Positions 1-8,765 of a stretch of DNA of 64,000 bases are shown in pieces; position 1 is the first letter of the stretch; every line of letters begins with the position of its first letter. The notes below the pieces were generated by a model. It saw only the letters and a program-made list of their open reading frames with translations. It was not told where the DNA came from and did no database searches. Source of the stretch: Janibacter massiliensis (GTDB lineage Bacteria > Actinomycetota > Actinomycetes > Actinomycetales > Dermatophilaceae); contig NZ_LT985196.1 of assembly GCF_900289115.1 (NCBI RefSeq), positions 999,904 through 1,063,903 of the forward strand. The letters run 5' to 3'. Position numbers and translations under genes: made by a program.

Positions 1-446
1 AACATCTGACCGGCGCCGATCGGGCGGCCGGTCTCGGTCCCGACGACGGCGATCCCGACCTTCTGCCGGCCGAGCGTCTGGCCGGTGCGGCCCGCGCGGA
101 GGAACGAGTTCCAGATCGAGAACGCGGCGAGCCACACCACGGCGGCACCCATGAGGAGCGCGCCGAGGGCCATGAGGATGGTCCCGGTGGTGCTCCCGTC
201 GGCCTCCCCGCTCATCGACGCTCCGACGACGAGCAGGATCCCGCCGAGGAGGTAGAGCGGGAGGAAGCGGAGCATCGCGTGGAGGGTGTCCCACAGACGC
301 GCGACGACACGGTCGAGCGGGTCGGCCAGGGGGCCGATCCGTTGCGCGAGGAGGGCCTTCTGGTCGACGTACCCAGCGCCGTACCCCGCGGGGACCTGAG
401 TCGCGGCCGGCGCTCCCGGCGGGAGCTGCTGGGGGTGCTGGGACAT
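1..446 (-). CDS. RDD family membrane protein (3' end beyond window)
   Basis: Reverse-strand frame open from an ATG at 446 to the window edge, so the C-terminus is missing. The protein begins MSQHPQQLPPGAP, a Pro/Gln/Ala-rich cytoplasmic head, followed by an RDD-type start (DPLDRVVARLWD) and two hydrophobic helices, then a turn with QTLGRQKVGI, the segment that follows the second helix in RDD proteins. The start is supported by AGGAG about 6 nt upstream. RDD proteins are small integral membrane proteins of mostly unknown transport role. It follows the DUF4032 gene on the same strand with a gap of about 50 bp and could be co-transcribed with it. Family assignment is from recognised motifs; substrate unknown. 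Confidence 0.75.
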   Translation of the reverse strand, partial: MSQHPQQLPPGAPAATQVPAGYGAGYVDQKALLAQRIGPLADPLDRVVARLWDTLHAMLRFLPLYLLGGILLVVGASMSGEADGSTTGTILMALGALLMGAAVVWLAAFSIWNSFLRAGRTGQTLGRQKVGIAVVGTETGRPIGAGQM

Positions 447-497
447 CGTCGCTCCTGGACCAGCTCGGCTCGGCTCGTTCGCGGCCAGCGTAGCCAG

Positions 498-1742
498 TCA
501 GTCGTGGAGCGGGGCGACAGGTCCCAGGATCGTCGCCTCGTACGGCTTGCCCGGCAGCACGTGGGCGACGTAGTCGCCGATCGCGTCCTCGATGCGGATG
601 TCGTGGCCGGCCCGTTCGGCCATGTACCAGCGGTGCTCGAGCACCTCGTGGAAGAGCTCGGCGGGCTCGAGCCGACCGGCGAGCTCGTGCGGCACGGTCC
701 GGGTGATCGGCTCGTAGATCTGGGTGAGCCAGTCGTGGGCGACGAGGTCCTCGGCGTCGTTCTGCCGCCCTTGGCTCGCCCGGAAGGCGTCGAGGTCGTT
801 GAGCAGCCGTCGCGCCTGGTTCTCCCCGACGTCGAGGCCCGTGAGGCGCATGAGGCGGCGGCTGTGGTGGCCCGCGTCGACGACCTTCGGCTGGATCTGC
901 AGGGTCGCGCCGTCGATGTCCGTCGTGATCGCCAGCTCGTCGACGTCGAAGCCGAGCGCGTTGAGGCGGCGGATGCGCTCGTCGACCCGCCACCGCTCGC
1001 CCGAGTCGAACTCCTCGGGCACGGTGAGCTCGGACCACAGCTCGCGGTAGCGGTCGATGATGCGCTGGGAGACGGCCACCGGGTCGAGGGAGTCCTGGAG
1101 CAGCCCGCCCGCCAGGAGGTCCATGAGCTCGCCGGCGATGTTGACGCGGGCGATGTCGAGGTCGTGCTCGCGCTGTCCGTCGGTGAGACGGTCGTGCAGC
1201 TCGCCCGTCTCGGCGTCGACGAGGTAGGCGGCGAACTCGCCCGCGTCGCGGCGGAAGAGCGCGTTCGACAAGGAGACGTCACCCCACCAGTACCCGGTGA
1301 GGTGGAGCCGGACGAGGAGGACGGCCAGGGCGTCGATGATCCGCACGCCGGTGTCGTGCCGCAGGTGCTGGCTGAACAGCGCGCGGTAGGGGAGGGAGAA
1401 GCGGAGGTGGCGGGTGACCAGGCACGCGTCGAGGGGCTCCCCGGCCGCGTCGCACCGCCCGCTGACGACGGCGAGGGGCTCGACCGCCGGCTGGTCGAGG
1501 CGTCGCAGCGACCGCAGCAGGTGGTACTCCCGCTGGGCCAGCTCGGTGCGGATCTCCTTGACGGCGACGAGGCCGGAGCCGACCCGGACGAACCGGACGA
1601 CGTGCCGGGAGATGCCGCGGGGCAGCGCGGCGATGAGCTCCGCGGGCCAGTCCTCGAGCCGCGTCGACCACGGCAGGTCGAGCAGCCCCGGGTCCGGCCG
1701 GGCCGCCGTGAGGGTGAGCGAGCGCGGTGCCACCGGGATCAC
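498..1742 (-). CDS. DUF4032 protein with lipopolysaccharide-kinase-like fold
   Basis: 414 residues, GTG start overlapping the stop of the upstream ABC ATPase by GTGA, so translation is probably coupled. I recognise the DUF4032 family of actinobacteria. The N-terminal half looks like a WaaP/Kdo-kinase type fold: VAVKEI near residue 58 for the nucleotide-binding lysine, GDVSLSNALF around 150 in the place of the HRDxxxxN catalytic loop (Asp and Asn kept), and YLVDAETGEL shortly after in the place of DFG, here with Asp-Ala-Glu. The C-terminal half carries the DUF4032 domain and is rich in Arg. No signal peptide or membrane segment, so it is cytoplasmic. Substrate unknown. Its partner is the degenerate ABC ATPase immediately upstream; kinase activity is inference. 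Confidence 0.75.
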   Translation of the reverse strand: MIPVAPRSLTLTAARPDPGLLDLPWSTRLEDWPAELIAALPRGISRHVVRFVRVGSGLVAVKEIRTELAQREYHLLRSLRRLDQPAVEPLAVVSGRCDAAGEPLDACLVTRHLRFSLPYRALFSQHLRHDTGVRIIDALAVLLVRLHLTGYWWGDVSLSNALFRRDAGEFAAYLVDAETGELHDRLTDGQREHDLDIARVNIAGELMDLLAGGLLQDSLDPVAVSQRIIDRYRELWSELTVPEEFDSGERWRVDERIRRLNALGFDVDELAITTDIDGATLQIQPKVVDAGHHSRRLMRLTGLDVGENQARRLLNDLDAFRASQGRQNDAEDLVAHDWLTQIYEPITRTVPHELAGRLEPAELFHEVLEHRWYMAERAGHDIRIEDAIGDYVAHVLPGKPYEATILGPVAPLHD

Positions 1743-2413
1743 CCCAGCTCGGCCGGGGGCACGCAGCGCACGAGCCGCCCGCCGGCCATCTGCGCCACGC
1801 GGTCCCCGATCGCGGCGGCCTCGGCGAGGTCGTCGGTGACGTACAGGGTCGTGATCGCCAGGTGCTGCTGCAGGTCCCGGATCTGATCCCGGGTGCGCTC
1901 GCGGACGGGTGCGGACAGGCTGGAGAGGGGCTCGTCCATGAGGAACACCTTCGGTCGCCGCACGATCGCCCGCCCCATCGACACCCGCTGCCGCTCGTCG
2001 CCGCCGAGGTCCTGCGGACGCGCGTCGAGGCGGTCGCCGAGGTCGAGCAGGTCGGCCGCGTCCCGCACCCGGCGGTCGATCTCGGCGTCGTCGACCCCGG
2101 CGAGCCGGAGCGCGAAGCCCATGTTGTCGGCGACGGACAGGTGGGGGTACAGCGCGTAGTTCTGCAGGACCATGACGGCACCACGGGCACTCGGCGGGGC
2201 GTCGGTGACGTCCGTGCCGTCGATGAGGATCCGGCCCGCCGTCGCCTCCTCGAGCCCGGCGACCATCCGCAGCAGCGTCGAGCGACCGGAACCGACCTCG
2301 CCGACGAAGGTGACGAGCTCACCGGAGGCGATGTCGAGGTCGACGTCCGTGATCCCGGCGCCCTCGGTCCCGGCGTAGTGGCACGAGGCGTGCTCGATTC
2401 GGACGGACGACAC
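1739..2413 (-). CDS. Degenerate, short ABC-type ATPase (sugar-importer-like)
   Basis: 224 residues from a GTG at 2413 (GGAG just upstream); a TTG at 2467 is an alternative but adds a low-complexity Arg-rich tail. It aligns by eye with MalK/UgpC ATPases: Q-loop and following segment (LQNYALYPHLSVADNMGFAL) and Walker B (VFLMDEPLS) are intact. Other catalytic elements are changed: Walker A reads GEVGSGRST with Arg for the invariant Lys, the signature reads LGGDE instead of LSGGQ, the D-loop Asp is Ser (SSLSAPVR), and the H-loop His is Asp (VTDDLAEA). The C-terminal TOBE domain of sugar-importer ATPases is absent. It overlaps the DUF4032 gene by 4 bp and no permease lies nearby. Probably a pseudo-ATPase with a regulatory or scaffold role (inference). 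Confidence 0.8.
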   Translation of the reverse strand: MSSVRIEHASCHYAGTEGAGITDVDLDIASGELVTFVGEVGSGRSTLLRMVAGLEEATAGRILIDGTDVTDAPPSARGAVMVLQNYALYPHLSVADNMGFALRLAGVDDAEIDRRVRDAADLLDLGDRLDARPQDLGGDERQRVSMGRAIVRRPKVFLMDEPLSSLSAPVRERTRDQIRDLQQHLAITTLYVTDDLAEAAAIGDRVAQMAGGRLVRCVPPAELG

Positions 2414-2469
2414 GGCTCCTCGCCTTCGCTCGCACCCGGACCGGCCGCCCCGGCCGGGTGCCGCCAAGA

Positions 2470-3249
2470 CTAGCGAGCGCGCAGCTCCCGCACGCGGTCG
2501 AGCACCGCCGGGACCTTGCTCGGGCCGGAGACCCGGTGGGCGGCGGCGGTCGCACCCTCACCCACCTTGATCGAGACGTCCGGGGGCGCCATCACCTCGA
2601 AGGCGTGCTCGTCCGTGACGTCGTCGCCCAGGTACAGGACCGCGTCCGCGCCGAGCTCCTCCGCGAGCGCCCGCAGCGCGCTGCCCTTGTCCGCGTGCAC
2701 CACCCCGAGCTCGACGACGTGCTTGCCGCGCAGGACGGAGAGCCCGTCGGTGCTCGACCCGAGCGCCTCGGCGGCATCCTCCGCGGCACGCGCCTGCTCC
2801 GCGGGCAGCCCTCGGGTGTGGACGACGACGGCCGTCGGCTTGTGCTCGAGCCGGACGCCGGGGTGGCCGGCCAGCAACGGGGCGAGCAGGTCGGGCAACC
2901 GGTCCAGGAGGGCGGCCGCGTCGTCGTCGAGATGCCACGTCAGCGCCCGGCTCGTCGGGGCCCCGTGCCCGCCGATCCGGCCGATCGCCGAGCCCTCGGT
3001 CCCGGACAGGCGGGGGAGGGGCTCGAGGGCACGTCCGGGGACGATCGCCGCGTGGGGGCCGGGCATCGCCGCGAGCGCGGGGAGCGTCTCGACCGTGCCC
3101 TCCTGCGGGCGGGCGTCGAGCGGGTCGAGGACGAACGGGGCGAGGACACCGTCGAAGTCGGTCGCGACGAGGACGGTCGGCAGCTCGGCGAACGCGGCGA
3201 GGGCGCCCGCGAGGGTCGGGTCGATCCCGGTCTCGCCCGGCGTGCTCAT
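2470..3249 (-). CDS. otsB: Trehalose-6-phosphate phosphatase
   Basis: 259 residues from MSTPGE. HAD-superfamily phosphatase that removes phosphate from trehalose 6-phosphate to give trehalose, a cytoplasmic osmolyte and cell-wall precursor in actinobacteria. The nucleophile motif DFDGVL is at residues 31-36 (Asp31 nucleophile, Asp33 acid/base), and the Mg-binding GDDVTDE motif lies near residue 215. The ATG overlaps the otsA stop by 4 bp (ATGA), which both fixes the start and implies coupled translation of the two enzymes. Length is normal for the family. Assignment is firm from motif plus neighbour. Confidence 0.95.
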   Translation of the reverse strand: MSTPGETGIDPTLAGALAAFAELPTVLVATDFDGVLAPFVLDPLDARPQEGTVETLPALAAMPGPHAAIVPGRALEPLPRLSGTEGSAIGRIGGHGAPTSRALTWHLDDDAAALLDRLPDLLAPLLAGHPGVRLEHKPTAVVVHTRGLPAEQARAAEDAAEALGSSTDGLSVLRGKHVVELGVVHADKGSALRALAEELGADAVLYLGDDVTDEHAFEVMAPPDVSIKVGEGATAAAHRVSGPSKVPAVLDRVRELRAR

Positions 3250-4727
3250 GCCGTGCCCTCCGTCTGCTCGTCGAGCTCGCGCCGGACCCGGCGCTGCGGC
3301 CGGCGCGGCGCGATGTCGAGCGACTCGAGGAACATCGACGCCCACCGCTGGACGTCGTGGTCGTGGACCCTCCGGCGCAGCGCTCGCATCGTCCGGCGCC
3401 GCTCGGCGGGGTCGGAGTCGACGGCCCGCAGGATCGCCTGCTTCATCCCCTCGATGTCGTGCGGGTTGACCATCGACGCCTGGTGCAGCTCGTGGGCGGC
3501 GCCGGTGAACTCCGACAGGACGAGCGTCCCGCCGAGGTCGTGCCGGCAGGCCACGTACTCCTTCGCCACGAGGTTCATCCCGTCCCGCAGCGGGGTGACG
3601 AGCATGATGTCGGCCGCCTGGAACAGCGCCGCCATCTCCTCGCGCGGGTACGACTGGTGGAGGTACTGGATCGCCGGCGACCCGATCGAGCCGTGGTCGC
3701 CGTTGATGCGCCCGACGGTCGTCTCGACCTCGGTCCGCAGGCGTCGGTAGGCCTCGACCCGTTCACGGCTCGGGGTCGCCACCTGGATGAACGTGACGTC
3801 GGGCGGGGAGAACGCCCCGTCGACGAGCAGCTCCTCGTACGCCTTGAGCCGGTGCCGGATGCCCTTGGTGTAGTCGAGCCGGTCGACACCGAGCAGGAGC
3901 GTGCGCGGGTTCCCCAGCGAGGCGCGGATCTCCTTGGCCCGCGCCCGCACCGCGGGGGTCTTCGCGAGCTTCTCCAGCCCCTTGGTGTCGATGCTGATCG
4001 GCACGGAGGCGGCGCGCACGACCCGGTCCGGCGCTCCGTCCTCGCTGGCGACGTGGACGGTGTCGGTCCGGGTCTGCAGGTGGAGCATCTGGCGGCACGC
4101 GCGGATGAAGTTCTGGGCGTCGGCGGTGCGCTGGAAGCCGAGGAAGTCGGCCCCGAGCAGGCCCCGGAGGAGGTGCTCGCGCCACGGCAGCTGGGCGAAG
4201 AGCTCGACGGCGGGCCACGGGATGTGGTTGAACCAGCCGATCCGCACGTCGGGTCGGCGCTCGCGGACGAGGGCCGGGACGAGCTGGAGCTGGTAGTCGT
4301 GGATCCACACGCGGGCGCCCGGCGAGGCGACCGAGCAGATGGCCTCGGCGAAGCGCTCGTTCACCTCGCGGTAGGACTGCCACCACCCCCGGTGGAAGGT
4401 CGCCGGCACGATGACGTCGTGGTAGATCGGCCACAGGGTGTCGTTGCTGAACCCCTCGTAGTAGGAGGCGATCTCCGGTGCCGACAGCGGGACGGGCACG
4501 AGGTGCATGCCGTCCTCGTCGAAGGGCTCGGGTGCCTCCCCGGCCTCGCCGGCCCACCCGACCCAGGCACCCTCGCGGCCGCGCATCACCGACTCCATCG
4601 CGGTGACGAGGCCGCCGGGGCTGCGCCGCCACTCGGTGCTGCCGTCGGGGAGCACCTGTCGGTCGACCGGCAGGCGGTTCGCGGCGATGACGAGGTCGTA
4701 CGTCCGGGCGGCCGGCGCGGGGTCCAT
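3246..4727 (-). CDS. otsA: Alpha,alpha-trehalose-phosphate synthase (GT20)
   Basis: 493 residues from MDPAPAART; AAGGAG sits about 10 nt upstream, which decides this start over an in-frame one at 4811. It transfers glucose from a nucleotide sugar to glucose 6-phosphate, giving trehalose 6-phosphate for OtsB. Visible family motifs are NRLPVDR near the N-terminus, GGL, WIHDYQLQLVP, HIPWP, the phosphate-binding GVDRLDYTKGI in the second Rossmann domain and DGMNLVAKEYVA near the C-terminus. Full length for GT20. First gene of the otsA-otsB pair; the ABC/DUF4032/RDD genes follow on the same strand after a 56-bp gap. Confidence 0.95.
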   Translation of the reverse strand: MDPAPAARTYDLVIAANRLPVDRQVLPDGSTEWRRSPGGLVTAMESVMRGREGAWVGWAGEAGEAPEPFDEDGMHLVPVPLSAPEIASYYEGFSNDTLWPIYHDVIVPATFHRGWWQSYREVNERFAEAICSVASPGARVWIHDYQLQLVPALVRERRPDVRIGWFNHIPWPAVELFAQLPWREHLLRGLLGADFLGFQRTADAQNFIRACRQMLHLQTRTDTVHVASEDGAPDRVVRAASVPISIDTKGLEKLAKTPAVRARAKEIRASLGNPRTLLLGVDRLDYTKGIRHRLKAYEELLVDGAFSPPDVTFIQVATPSRERVEAYRRLRTEVETTVGRINGDHGSIGSPAIQYLHQSYPREEMAALFQAADIMLVTPLRDGMNLVAKEYVACRHDLGGTLVLSEFTGAAHELHQASMVNPHDIEGMKQAILRAVDSDPAERRRTMRALRRRVHDHDVQRWASMFLESLDIAPRRPQRRVRRELDEQTEGTA

Positions 4728-4858
4728 CGGGGTCGATCTCCTTCCGGGCGCGCCCGGGTGGCACGCAGGGCGGCGGTCTGGGCGGTGCACCTCCAACCCT
4801 AGTGCGGCCACCGCCGACCGCCCGCCGCCGAACTCTTCCCCGTGGCCGCCGAGGTGGC

Positions 4859-4864
4859 TACCGT
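4859..4864 (+). promoter_or_regulatory. -10 hexamer TACCGT, leaderless CBS gene
   Basis: TACCGT ends 6 nt before the ATG at 4871 and no Shine-Dalgarno sequence is present. With a transcription start 6-7 nt after a -10 element, the mRNA would begin at the ATG. Lies in the divergent gap with otsA. Confidence 0.55.
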
Positions 4865-4870
4865 CGATGC

Positions 4871-5299
4871 ATGAGGATCCGTGAGGTCATCTCGAGGAAG
4901 GGCGACGCCGTCGTCACCTGCCAGCCCGGGACCACGGTCGGGGAGCTGCTGGGGCTGCTCGCCGAGCACGGGATCGGCGCCGTCGTCGTCAGCGGCGACG
5001 GGCGGGCCGTCGACGGGATCGTCAGCGAGCGCGACGTCGTCCGCCGGCTCCACGAGCGGGGCGCGGCCGTCCTCACGGCGTCGGTGCAGGAGGTCATGAC
5101 CGCAGCGGTCCACACGACCTCACCCGACACCGAGGTCGCCGAGCTGGCCGGGGCGATGACCGAGGGCCGGTTCCGGCACGTGCCGCTCGTCGAGGACGGT
5201 GCGCTCGTCGGGATCGTGAGCATCGGCGACGTCGTCCGCAGCCGCATCGAGGCCCTCGCCGCCGAGCGCGACCACCTCCAGGCGTACATCCAGCAGTGA
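4871..5299 (+). CDS. Tandem CBS-domain protein
   Basis: 142 residues: two CBS motifs, roughly residues 5-60 and 70-135, and nothing else. The segments GDAVVTCQPGTTVGELL, GIVSERDVVRRL, FRHVPLVEDGALVGIVSIGDVV are typical of each CBS half. The length matches Mycobacterium tuberculosis HRP1 (Rv2626c), a stand-alone CBS pair that binds adenine nucleotides or metal; the ligand here is not visible. Cytoplasmic. Divergent from otsA, 57 bp before the protein kinase gene. No SD; start chosen because TACCGT sits at leaderless distance. Confidence 0.85.
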   Translation: MRIREVISRKGDAVVTCQPGTTVGELLGLLAEHGIGAVVVSGDGRAVDGIVSERDVVRRLHERGAAVLTASVQEVMTAAVHTTSPDTEVAELAGAMTEGRFRHVPLVEDGALVGIVSIGDVVRSRIEALAAERDHLQAYIQQ

Positions 5300-5343
5300 C
5301 CCCTGGGCGCCACGGCGCCCAGCCACGGCCCAGCGTCCTCCCA

Positions 5344-5349
5344 TACGGT
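5344..5349 (+). promoter_or_regulatory. -10 hexamer TACGGT, leaderless kinase gene
   Basis: TACGGT ends 6 nt before the GTG at 5356; no SD sequence upstream. Same arrangement as the CBS gene promoter. Confidence 0.5.
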
Positions 5350-5355
5350 GGGCGT

Positions 5356-7098
5356 GTGACGGGAACGGTGACGCTCGGGGAGGGGGACGTGGGGGCGTCC
5401 GTCCGGCTGGGCCCCTACCGGCTCCTGCAGCGCCTGGGATCCGGCGGCATGGGCGTCGTCCACCTCGCGGTCGACCGGCGGGGGCGCGCCGTCGCCGTGA
5501 AGGTCCTGCGGGAGCACGTCGCCGCCGACCCCGACGCCCGCGCGCGCCTCGCGCGCGAGGTGGCGACGCAGCGGCGGATCGACGACCGCCGCGTGGCCGC
5601 GGTCCTCGACGCCGACACCCGCGGTCCGCGCCCGTACGTCGTCACCCGCTTCGTCGACGGCGCCTCGCTCGACGAGGTCGTCCGCGACGGCGGCCCCCTC
5701 GGCCCCGCCGCGCTGCACCGCCTCGCCTCGGGTCTCGCCGGTGCGCTGCACGCCATCCACGCGGCCGGGGTGACCCACCGCGACGTCAAGCCCGGGAACA
5801 TCCTCGTCGAGGACGGGGAGCCGGTCCTCATCGACTTCGGCATCGCGCACCTCGTCGACGACCACCGCCTGACGATGACGGGCCTGGTGATGGGCACCCC
5901 CGGGTACCTCGCGCCGGAGATCGTCGAGGGGGCCGAGGTCAGCGACGCCACCGACTGGTGGGGATGGGCCGCGAGCCTGCTCTTCGCCGCCACCGGCCGT
6001 CCCCCGTTCGGCACGGGCCCGATGGACGCCGTGCTCACCCGGGTCTGCCAGGGCAGGCCGGACCTCGAGGGCGTGGACCCTGCGCTGGCGCCGCTGCTCG
6101 CGGCGGCGCTGTCCCCGACGGCGGCCGACCGCCCCACGGACACCGAGGTGGTCGACGCCCTCGAGCGGCTCTCGCGCGGGGAACCGGTCGCGCCGGCGCT
6201 GCGCGTGGTGCCCGAGACCTCGACCCTCGCCCCCGCGGCGACCAGGGCCATCGACGAGGTGCCCGCCGCCTCCGGCACGTCGGTCATCACCGTCCCGGAG
6301 ACCCGCGCCCAGCAGCAGGCGCCGCGAACCGCGGTGATGCCGCTGCGGGCGGCCGAGCCGGCCCCCCAGCCCGCGCCCGCGCCGGTCCCCGCGCCGATGA
6401 TGTGGGAGCCGGCCCCGCAGCCGGTCCCGGTCGTCTGGCAGCCGCCGCCACCCGTGCCGCAGCCTCACCAGCCCGGCGGCGCGACGGTGTGGGCGCCGCA
6501 GGACGCCCGCACCGGCCGACCGAACCGGTCCGGCCTCCTCGCGTCGGTCCTCGCCCTCGTCGTCGTCGGCGCCTGCGTCCTGCCCGTCGTCACGCTCGCC
6601 GCCGCCCTCGTCGCCGGATCGCTCGCGCGGACCGTCGACCGGACGACGACCGGCCTCGCCCTTCGACGTCACCGCTACGGCGCCCGCGGCAGCGACGTGG
6701 CCGTGGCGTTCGCCGCGAGCCCGTGGAACCTCCTGATCAGCACGCTCGCCACCGCCTTCTGGGCCGTGATCCCGCTCGTCCTCGGCGTGGGAGCCGCGCT
6801 GCTCGCGGGTGCCGTGGTGGTCGCCGGGATCGGCCGTGGCGGTGTCGCGACGGCGGTCGCTGCGGCCGCGGGGTCGGTGGTCGCCCTCCTGGCCGCGTGG
6901 TGGGGTCCCGGCGGGGGTGCGCTGCGGCGGGGGTCCCGGAGCGTGGCCCGCGTCGTCGCACCGACCGCGTGGGTGTCGGTCATCCTGTCGGTCCTCGTGC
7001 TCGGGGCTGCCGCCGTGCTCGGTCTCAGCGACGCGGTGGAACAGCTCGGGCCCTCGCTGTGGCCGGTCGGCGGACCGGTCGAGCGCGTCCTGCCATGA
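5356..7098 (+). CDS. Membrane Ser/Thr protein kinase (PknB-type)
   Basis: 580 residues. Kinase domain in roughly residues 20-275: glycine loop LGSGGMGVVH, ATP-binding Lys49 (VAVKVL), catalytic loop HRDVKPGN with Asp143, Lys145 and Asn148, and DFG at 160-162. An Ala/Pro-rich linker of about 100 residues follows (rich in PAPQP repeats), then a C-terminal region with three to four hydrophobic helices, two of them long. There is no extracellular PASTA region, so ligand sensing differs from PknB. Phosphorylates proteins at the inner face of the membrane (family knowledge). GTG at 5356 is chosen because of the -10-like hexamer 6 nt upstream. The stop overlaps the ThrE-type gene by ATGA. Confidence 0.9.
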   Translation: MTGTVTLGEGDVGASVRLGPYRLLQRLGSGGMGVVHLAVDRRGRAVAVKVLREHVAADPDARARLAREVATQRRIDDRRVAAVLDADTRGPRPYVVTRFVDGASLDEVVRDGGPLGPAALHRLASGLAGALHAIHAAGVTHRDVKPGNILVEDGEPVLIDFGIAHLVDDHRLTMTGLVMGTPGYLAPEIVEGAEVSDATDWWGWAASLLFAATGRPPFGTGPMDAVLTRVCQGRPDLEGVDPALAPLLAAALSPTAADRPTDTEVVDALERLSRGEPVAPALRVVPETSTLAPAATRAIDEVPAASGTSVITVPETRAQQQAPRTAVMPLRAAEPAPQPAPAPVPAPMMWEPAPQPVPVVWQPPPPVPQPHQPGGATVWAPQDARTGRPNRSGLLASVLALVVVGACVLPVVTLAAALVAGSLARTVDRTTTGLALRRHRYGARGSDVAVAFAASPWNLLISTLATAFWAVIPLVLGVGAALLAGAVVVAGIGRGGVATAVAAAAGSVVALLAAWWGPGGGALRRGSRSVARVVAPTAWVSVILSVLVLGAAAVLGLSDAVEQLGPSLWPVGGPVERVLP

Positions 7099-8624
7099 CC
7101 GGGCCCGACGACCGCTCACCGGAGCGGCCCACCCGTCCGCACCGGCAGGTGTTCCGCCGTCCCGCCGTCCGCGAGGCCCGGGTCCAGCACCTCCTGCGAC
7201 GCCCCAGCCTGCGGGGCGAGGCGCCGACGGAGACGCTCCCCGTCGCGGCCGTCCTCAAGGGCACGCCCTACCGCGACCCGCGCGTCAGCCGATCCGTCGC
7301 CGAGGAGCGGGAGGCGCAGTCGGCGATGGACCTCGCCCTGCGGGTCGCGGAGGTGATGCTGCGCTCGGGCGCGGGCGCCCCCGACGTCGAGACGGCGGTC
7401 GTCGCCGTCGCGGCGAGCGCAGGTCTCGAGCAGCTCGACATCGACATCACCGTGCAGTCGGTCATCATGCAGACGGTGACCCCCTCGGGGCACGTCATCA
7501 CCCGGATGCGGGTGGTCCGCCGGGCCCGGGACGACTTCGCCCGGCTCGCGGCGGTCCACGACCTCGTCGGGCAGCTGACGCGCGGCGAGGTCGACCCCGG
7601 GGACGCCCTGCCGAGGATCAAGGCGATCGCCCGTCGGCGCCGCACGTGGTCCCGTTGGGTCGTCGCGCTCGGCCGTGGCGCCGTCTCGGCGGGCGTGGCG
7701 ATCGGGCTCGGTGCCGGTCCGGTCGCCGTGGCTCTGTCGATGGTCATCGGCGTGCTCACCGAGCTGGCGGTCGAGGCCGTGCAGCGCCGAGGCCTGCCCG
7801 CCTTCTACGTCGGGACCGCGGGCGGCCTCGTCGCGACGATCCTGGCGTGGCTCGCGCACGTCCTCGGGCGATACCGGGTCGTCGACCTCAGCTCGACCGA
7901 GTTCGCGTTCCTCGTCGCCGGGGGGATCGTCGCCCTGCTGCCGTCCCGGACCATCGCGTCGGCGATGGAGGACCTGATCACCGGGTATCCCGTGACCGGG
8001 ACTGCGCGCATCGTCGGCGTCCTGTTCAACACCTTCGGGCTCATCGTCGGCGTCGCCGCCGGGCTCGCGGCGACGGCCGCCGTCGCGACGCGGCTCGGCC
8101 TCAACCTCGAGCCGCCCCCGATCGGCCGGATGGCCTGGGCCTCGGGGTCGCCGCCGCTCGTCATCCTCGGCGCCGCCCTCGTCGGGATGGCAGCGGCCGT
8201 GACGGCCCAGAGCCGCCGGCGGATGCTCCTGCCGTCCGCGGCCCTCTCGACGCTCACCGTCGGGGTCGCGTGGCTGCTCGACGCGCGCGGGTTCGATCGG
8301 ATCACCTCGGCCGCGCTCGCCGCCGTCGTCCTGGGGTTCGTCGGCCGGTACGTCTCGTTGCGCCTGACCGCCCCGCCGGTCGTCCTCACCTCGCCTGCGT
8401 CGCTCGGTCTCATGCCCGGTCTGTCGATCCTCGTCGCCCTCCAGCGGCTCACCGTCGAGCGCACCGAGAGCGCTGTCCAGCTCGGGACGCACGGCATGTT
8501 CACGGCCCTCGGGGTCCTCATGGCCGTCGCGACGGGGACCGTGCTGGGCTCCGTCCTCGCCTCGCCGCTGGACACCTGGGTGCAGAATCGGTCACGACGC
8601 GGTCGCGAGGCTCGGCGCACGTGA
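7095..8624 (+). CDS. ThrE-type threonine/serine exporter family protein
   Basis: 509 residues. A 100-residue basic N-terminal tail is followed by the ThrE/DUF1212 cytoplasmic segment (ALRVAEVMLRSGAGAPDVE is the characteristic opening) and about ten membrane helices made of two halves (ThrE and the DUF3815/YjjB-like half) fused in one chain, as in Corynebacterium ThrE, which exports threonine and serine by proton motive force. ATG overlaps the kinase stop by 4 bp, so the transporter is likely translated with, and perhaps phosphorylated by, the kinase (inference). Substrate not proven by sequence. Confidence 0.85.
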   Translation: MTGPDDRSPERPTRPHRQVFRRPAVREARVQHLLRRPSLRGEAPTETLPVAAVLKGTPYRDPRVSRSVAEEREAQSAMDLALRVAEVMLRSGAGAPDVETAVVAVAASAGLEQLDIDITVQSVIMQTVTPSGHVITRMRVVRRARDDFARLAAVHDLVGQLTRGEVDPGDALPRIKAIARRRRTWSRWVVALGRGAVSAGVAIGLGAGPVAVALSMVIGVLTELAVEAVQRRGLPAFYVGTAGGLVATILAWLAHVLGRYRVVDLSSTEFAFLVAGGIVALLPSRTIASAMEDLITGYPVTGTARIVGVLFNTFGLIVGVAAGLAATAAVATRLGLNLEPPPIGRMAWASGSPPLVILGAALVGMAAAVTAQSRRRMLLPSAALSTLTVGVAWLLDARGFDRITSAALAAVVLGFVGRYVSLRLTAPPVVLTSPASLGLMPGLSILVALQRLTVERTESAVQLGTHGMFTALGVLMAVATGTVLGSVLASPLDTWVQNRSRRGREARRT

Positions 8625-8705
8625 CCCGTGCGCGGAGGCAGCAGCGCCGCGAACTCTGATGCGGGGACACAATTCAACGCGGTTCCTGCGAGGCGTCGTT
8701 CCCCG

Positions 8706-8725
8706 ATGTTCTCCTCGGAGGACAT
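8706..8725 (+). terminator. Hairpin downstream of thrE-like gene
   Basis: ATGTTCTCC and GGAGGACAT can pair over 8-9 bp (one G-U) around a tight loop, 82 nt after the ThrE stop. No T-run follows. Possible terminator or 5' UTR structure of the rpf-like gene. Confidence 0.3.
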
Positions 8726-8765
8726 GGTCTCGCGCGGCCGGGTGGACGCGGGGTTGATCCGCGAG

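Noticed and set aside
4858..7119. Long frame antisense to the CBS and kinase genes
   Set aside because: Shadow of two genes with intact catalytic or CBS motifs.
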